21,640 nucleotides of DNA from Isoetes engelmannii (lineage: Eukaryota > Streptophyta > Lycopodiopsida > Isoetales > Isoetaceae). The notes beneath the pieces are model-generated. The model was not told where the DNA came from. It made no database searches and saw only the letters and a list, made by a program, of their open reading frames with translations. Of the stretch, positions 18,060-21,640 are shown piece by piece. The first letter of the stretch is position 1. Each line of letters starts with the position of its first letter. The stretch covers positions 1 to 21,640 of the forward strand of contig JAANSK020266605.1 in the NCBI GenBank assembly GCA_011763485.2, given 5' to 3'. Both the position numbers and the translations under genes were made by a program.

Positions 18060-18808
18060 CTAGCGTAATCCAATAAAAATGTAATCCAATACAATACATT
18101 TTTGCATATGCTTTGTGCGCTGTTTCTGTCTAAAGCATGTAGGAACATGCAAATTAAACATCAATGGCAAGTGTTCTGCCTCTGGATGTGGGCCATCAAC
18201 CCGAAAATCTGAAGCACAATTCTTTGCCGTTTGCATTTTGGTGATAACATGTTCCACACACTTTGCTCCCTGGCAGTTTCATTGGTACATTTTTTGATAT
18301 CAGGAGATCTATCGCATCCATTCAGGATCAAAAAGTCAAAACAACTGCATAAAGCCAAGAGGTGCATACCAAAAGCATTTGTTATGTTATCAGGTGAACT
18401 GCTTTTCCATTCTTTCCTAAGAAATTCCCATGCCTCCGTTTCTGCCATCCACATTGGACTCAAAGTGAGTAAGCCAAGTAGCCTGCTTATCTGCTATGCT
18501 AGCATTGAAATCCCCAACAAGAATTTCTTCTCTTTGAGAAAAATTAGCAATATCTGTACATAAATGCATGTGTGGATCCTGCGCTAATAATCCTTGTTGC
18601 TTATACACCTTCGCTTGCATTGGTGGAAAGTAGCCGATAAATCCAAATTTATAATTTGATTTTCGTTCTGCAATTCTAGCCATAAATATTGCATATAATC
18701 ATATACCTTAACTATCTTGATGCTGGGCAGAATATTTCGCCTACCATAGCATGCTAGGCCGCCTTCACCTCTGCCAAGTCCAGAAGCCCTCTCTTCGACA
18801 CAACTCAT
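18060..18808 (-). pseudogene. Decayed LINE endonuclease domain
   Basis: Three minus-strand frames carry, in the right order, motifs of the APE-type endonuclease of non-LTR retrotransposons. They are GEGGLACYGRR and YDYMQYLWLEL (18584-18808), FGFIGYFPP and ILVGDFNAS (18417-18683), CSCFDFLILNG (18161-18463), and DFRVDGPHPEAEHLPLMF (18060-18257), where SDH of the catalytic motif reads EAEH. At least three frame changes separate them, so the copy is long dead. No RT was found downstream on this strand before 17900. The endonuclease nicks target DNA to prime reverse transcription. A related LINE lies at 19986-21566 on the other strand. Confidence 0.75.
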
Positions 18809-18919
18809 CTACATTGATACATTTGATATTACTAAAACCTCCTATATTCCATATACAAGTCCACAAGGTCTTGAATCCTAGTTTCTAGGAGTGTACTTAC
18901 ATCAACCAATAACCTAAAC

Positions 18920-19097
18920 TCTATACATTAAATTATGTCTACCCATTCTATCCGCACCATGCAGTTTGCGATTTCTAACCATTCCACGTGCCTAAGTCTA
19001 ACAGACACGATGACATTTACAGCTTTTGATTCCACTGCATGTATCGATTTCATGCATCCATGACTAATGCCCGGCATCGTCGGGCACACGTTTCTAG
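18920..19097 (+). mobile_element. Short non-autonomous Helitron (probable)
   Basis: The 3' end shows the plant Helitron pattern: a hairpin TGCCCG-GCATCGT-CGGGCA (19068-19086), about seven bases, then CTAG followed by T (19094-19098). A fitting 5' end, TCTATACATTAAATTATG, starts at 18920, giving a 178-base element with no coding capacity. Helitrons insert between A and T; the right T is present, but the base left of the 5' end is C, so the left boundary is less sure. Helitrons move by rolling-circle replication using a Rep-helicase supplied by a full-length relative, which is not in this window. Confidence 0.5.
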
Positions 19098-19098
19098 T

Positions 19099-19985
19099 AA
19101 TTGTCAGGTAATCTGATTTAGTTAGAGCAATCTAGAATGCTAATGTTTGATCATTTTAGCATGTAATTGTGAAGATCGATATTTGTCTTGGAGATGATTG
19201 CTTAATGCAGTTGAATACGTTTTAAAGCCATGAAATAGGTATGTTTAGCTGCACATGTTGCTGTTGATTCTTGACAATACTGGAGTATAGATGTGGTTGA
19301 TGACCACCTTATTGACATCTTGATAAGAGGACATACATAGGGATGGTGTTATTGTTGCTTACCGAGTAGGCAAGATATAGAAGAAGAAACTACATCATAT
19401 CTTAGTCTATATTTCTGACATGGCTAGCCGTCTTTATATCTTACAACATGGTTGTAATTTACTTGCATTACCTACTCTGTGCAAGAAGACTTGACATTAG
19501 AGCAAGTTAACCAAAGTACATGAGCTTGTTAGCAAAGTGGACAATATACAGAGGGGCTCGACAATCATTGTTGTTCATCTACCTATTGATCTGTGCTTTC
19601 GTTATTAGATCACCTTATTATATCTCCTTCTCAACATAGTATTTGTGGGCTATATGTCTTTACTCTATTTAGCCTTATGGCTATTTGTTTTGTTTTAATT
19701 TGTTCTATGATGGAGCCTTGTCCCTTTGTTTAATGTGGGCTTAATGCCCTGCTCATTGTACCATCCCATGACCCATCATTTACCTTGGGAGCTGCTATAT
19801 AAGCAATTCGTGCTTGCATGCAGTTCATAAAAGAGAAAGGTGGACAAAAAAAGAATAAAGTGAGGCAAGCATGTACGCAATGCACATGTATTGGACCATT
19901 TATGAGCTAAAAGGACTATAGGCAAACGCTCCCCCCCCTCCCCCTTTTTTTGTTCTACTCTATTATACAGTAGCACAAACAATTG
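19099..19985. other. Unassigned AT-rich sequence
   Basis: No gene recognised. CTATATAAGC (about 19795-19804) resembles a TATA box of a retroelement LTR or a gene, and AGAATAAAGTG (about 19851) a poly(A) signal, but no matching repeat or primer site was found. A run of C then T (19930-19951) is simple sequence. The LINE coding homology starts shortly after. Confidence 0.4.
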
Positions 19986-20370
19986 GGTAAGGTCATGCTG
20001 CTTGGAGACTTTAATGCACACATGGGGGTGGAGCAGGTCGAATCCTTGGTAAAGGATGTCTTGCAGCTAAACCCCATAAAGGTAGCTTGGCCAAGGACAT
20101 CAGATGACCACCAGGTTACACACTATAGGAAAACAGTTGTTGCTATGCAGCGTCTTTGACTTAGTCATTTGCAATGGGCTGGCCCAGTGGCCATCCCTCA
20201 GCCGATGCACATGTTGACAGGAGAACCAGGGGGCGGCTCCAGTGTTGTGGATTACTTACTGGTGAAGGAGCAACATCTGCATCTGATCACCCACTTTGAC
20301 ATTGGAATAGATAGTCGGGACGAGGAAAGAGACTTAAACCATCTACCCATGTTCTTGCACGTGGACTGAC
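19986..20370 (+). pseudogene. LINE endonuclease, C-terminal half
   Basis: GKVMLLGDFNAHMG opens the match. FDLVICNGLAQWPSL is found in a second frame, then GGGSSVVDYLLV and FDIGIDSRDEERDLNHLPMF return in the first frame. So the piece carries two shifts that compensate each other. The NxDH-type end motif reads DLNH rather than SDH. These are the phosphodiesterase core motifs of APE-type LINE endonucleases. The amino half of the domain is absent. Confidence 0.8.
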
Positions 20371-20593
20371 AGACTGTCCATGCACCCATTGCCTCAATAC
20401 CCCGTGCACCCCAGCTACGCCTGGACTATGATTACATAGAGACTTACGTCCAGTTTATTGAACATGATCTAGAAGGAACACTACAACTCCCCATACTGCA
20501 GCAACAGGCTGCCCATTTGACTCAAATGCTCATGACGACTGCTAACAGTTGCTTTGGGAGGAGCCACTCCCCGAGGCCCTTGGGAACTACCAC

Positions 20594-20931
20594 TGATAAG
20601 GACTACCCTCAGTAGCCTTAACCAGCTCTTCAAAAGGGCGAATCCTTCAAGGAAATCGTTATCCAATGGGCCCCAACCTTTCCAGGCTTTAGCCCATACC
20701 CCATTGACCATATCAATTCCTCCGCTTCCTCGAGATGCTTGCCCTCAAGCATGTAGAACACACAAAAGTTGCCATGAGGATATGAACCTTGGCTTTGATA
20801 CCAAATTGATAAGGACTACCCTCAGTAACCTTAACCAACTCCCCAAAAGGGTGTATTTTTCAGGGAAATCATTATCCAATGGGCCCCAACCTTTCTAGGC
20901 TTTACCCCATACCCCATAGACCATATCAACA
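20594..20931 (-). mobile_element. TRIM-type miniature LTR retrotransposon
   Basis: Two 125-base direct repeats (20594-20718 and 20807-20931) flank only 88 bases. On the minus strand the upstream repeat begins TGTTGATATGG and ends CTTATCA. It is followed by TGGTATCAAAGCC (20791-20803), a primer-binding site of the initiator tRNA-Met type, and a purine-rich GAAGCGGAGGAA stands just before the second repeat. This is the full layout of a TRIM, with no coding capacity by nature. The repeats differ at about 13% of positions by eye, so it is fairly old. It sits inside the LINE. Clear five-base target duplications were not seen (ACCAC left, ACCTT right). Confidence 0.8.
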
Positions 20932-21176
20932 ACCTTATCCTGCAACTGGTGGGTTGATGATGAATGTAAGGAGTTCAAATGCTGGCTTTGACAAGTCATT
21001 GATCTCGCCTTGCGGGCCATCTGACAATATCATGCCTTCCTCAAGGGCAAGAAAGCTAGATACGTTGCAGAACACCAACAACAAATGTTCTATCTCCTCA
21101 ATCGCCACCCCAGGACATTCTGGAGAAGGGTATTGAGGAAGCCTCTGCAAACTACAGGGAATGTCACCTCGGAGCA

Positions 21177-21569
21177 ATGGGTGTAAACTTGCAATGGCTT
21201 TATGACCCACTGGGGGATCAGGCAACAACACCCCCACAAATAGGCCTAGTGCTAGTCATTACAGAGGGAGATATAATGGGCTTACAACGCCTCGCTAATG
21301 AAAGAGCAGCAAATTTTAATGGCATGCAGGTAGAGCTTCTCAAATGGGTAGGGGCTCCAATGGTATTTGTCCTGATGGTATTATTCAATAGAGCACTGCA
21401 AGAAGGCTTCTACTCGCATTGGACCGCTAGCAGAGTTGTTCCTATATACAAGGCAGGAGACTCACACTGCCCAGCCAACTATCGCACCATCATGGTCAAT
21501 TCCCTCTTTGCCAAATTGTTGGTTGGCATCCTGGAGCAATACCTGACGATATGGGCAGAGGATTGTTAA
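21177..21569 (+). pseudogene. LINE reverse transcriptase, N-terminal part
   Basis: A 130-codon frame with the conserved LINE RT opening: NGMQVELLKW, LFNRALQEGFYSHW, SRVVPIYKAGDSHCPANYRT and LFAKLLVGILEQYL, ending IWAEDC. In intact relatives this is followed by QAGFR and later the YxDD catalytic motif, neither of which is here. Homology stops at about 21565, where a TGTTAAC sequence begins, so the element was probably cut there by another insertion. Confidence 0.85.
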
Positions 21570-21640
21570 CCCTGCGGGTTAACCATTGTGGCATAGGCCA
21601 CATGTATTGTACCATATGCACATGGTTAGGTGTCTGTGGT
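21565..21640 (+). repeat. Possible LTR start at the window edge
   Basis: Where LINE homology ends the sequence reads TGTTAACCC-TGC-GGGTTAAC, an inverted repeat with eight-base arms, then unassigned sequence to the edge. The first seven bases match the start of the gypsy-like LTR at 2672, which also opens with an inverted repeat, but the rest does not. It could be the first bases of another LTR element inserted into the LINE. Confidence 0.3.

Larger units (their letters stand above)
19986..21566 (+). mobile_element. Non-LTR retrotransposon (LINE), incomplete and split
   Basis: Plus-strand LINE with part of the endonuclease (19986-20370), the linker (to 20593 and from 20932) and the start of reverse transcriptase (21177-21566). 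The 5' part before GDFNA is not found and the RT stops before its catalytic YxDD. It is interrupted by a miniature LTR element at 20594-20931. Linker motifs on the far side of that insertion include DDECKEFK and HPRTFWRRVLRK, in a different frame from the RT. The copy is dead. Non-LTR elements copy their RNA straight into nicked DNA. Confidence 0.85.

Noticed and set aside
1-21640. CRISPR array, bacterial operon or phage system
   Set aside because: Introns, TATA boxes, plant retroelements and lack of ribosome-binding sites exclude a prokaryotic reading.

Overview
The window looks like nuclear DNA of a land plant: one intron-bearing host gene in a sea of transposable-element remains and unassigned AT-rich sequence. 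The plant assignment rests on plant-type primer-binding sites in LTR elements, a chromodomain retroelement, a miniature LTR element, a short plant-style Helitron end and a plant-like Elongin-B protein. The LINE type suggests a seed-free plant (fern or lycophyte), but this is a weak inference from memory and no species can be named.

Layout. 1-2670: unassigned sequence with a TTCC microsatellite and a 250-residue reading frame resembling the amino end of hAT-related TTF/BED-type zinc-finger proteins. 2672-about 4900: Ty3/gypsy-like fossil (5' LTR, tRNA-Asp-type primer site, broken gag-position region). 4900-5950: unassigned. 5957-6207: foldback (MITE-like) element with arms of about 110 bases. 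6270-7600: tandem array of 506- and 561-base units, each with a TATAAATA box and an open 69-codon frame on the minus strand, followed by a diverged third TATA segment and an unrecognised 109-codon frame. 8203-8647: 3' end of a chromovirus (LTR and chromodomain), interrupted by a Ty1/copia gag fossil at 8648-10345.

The one confident intact host gene is Elongin B (10871-11834, + strand), four exons, the first contributing only the ATG. Downstream lie a RING-H2 ubiquitin-ligase pseudogene (14509-14835), several tandem and dispersed repeats (15.0-18.0 kb), a decayed LINE endonuclease on the minus strand (18060-18808), a probable 178-base non-autonomous Helitron (18920-19097), and a plus-strand LINE with endonuclease and RT pieces (19986-21566). 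A 338-base TRIM-type miniature LTR element sits inside that LINE. The last 75 bases begin with an LTR-like TGTTAAC and may be another insertion.

Elongin B and RING-H2 proteins both belong to ubiquitin pathways, but the RING copy is dead and their proximity is probably chance. I saw no clear previously undescribed system. The most curious structures are the tandem promoter-like array with its recurring 24-base motif, the TRIM-in-LINE nest, the short Helitron, and the ATG-only exon.
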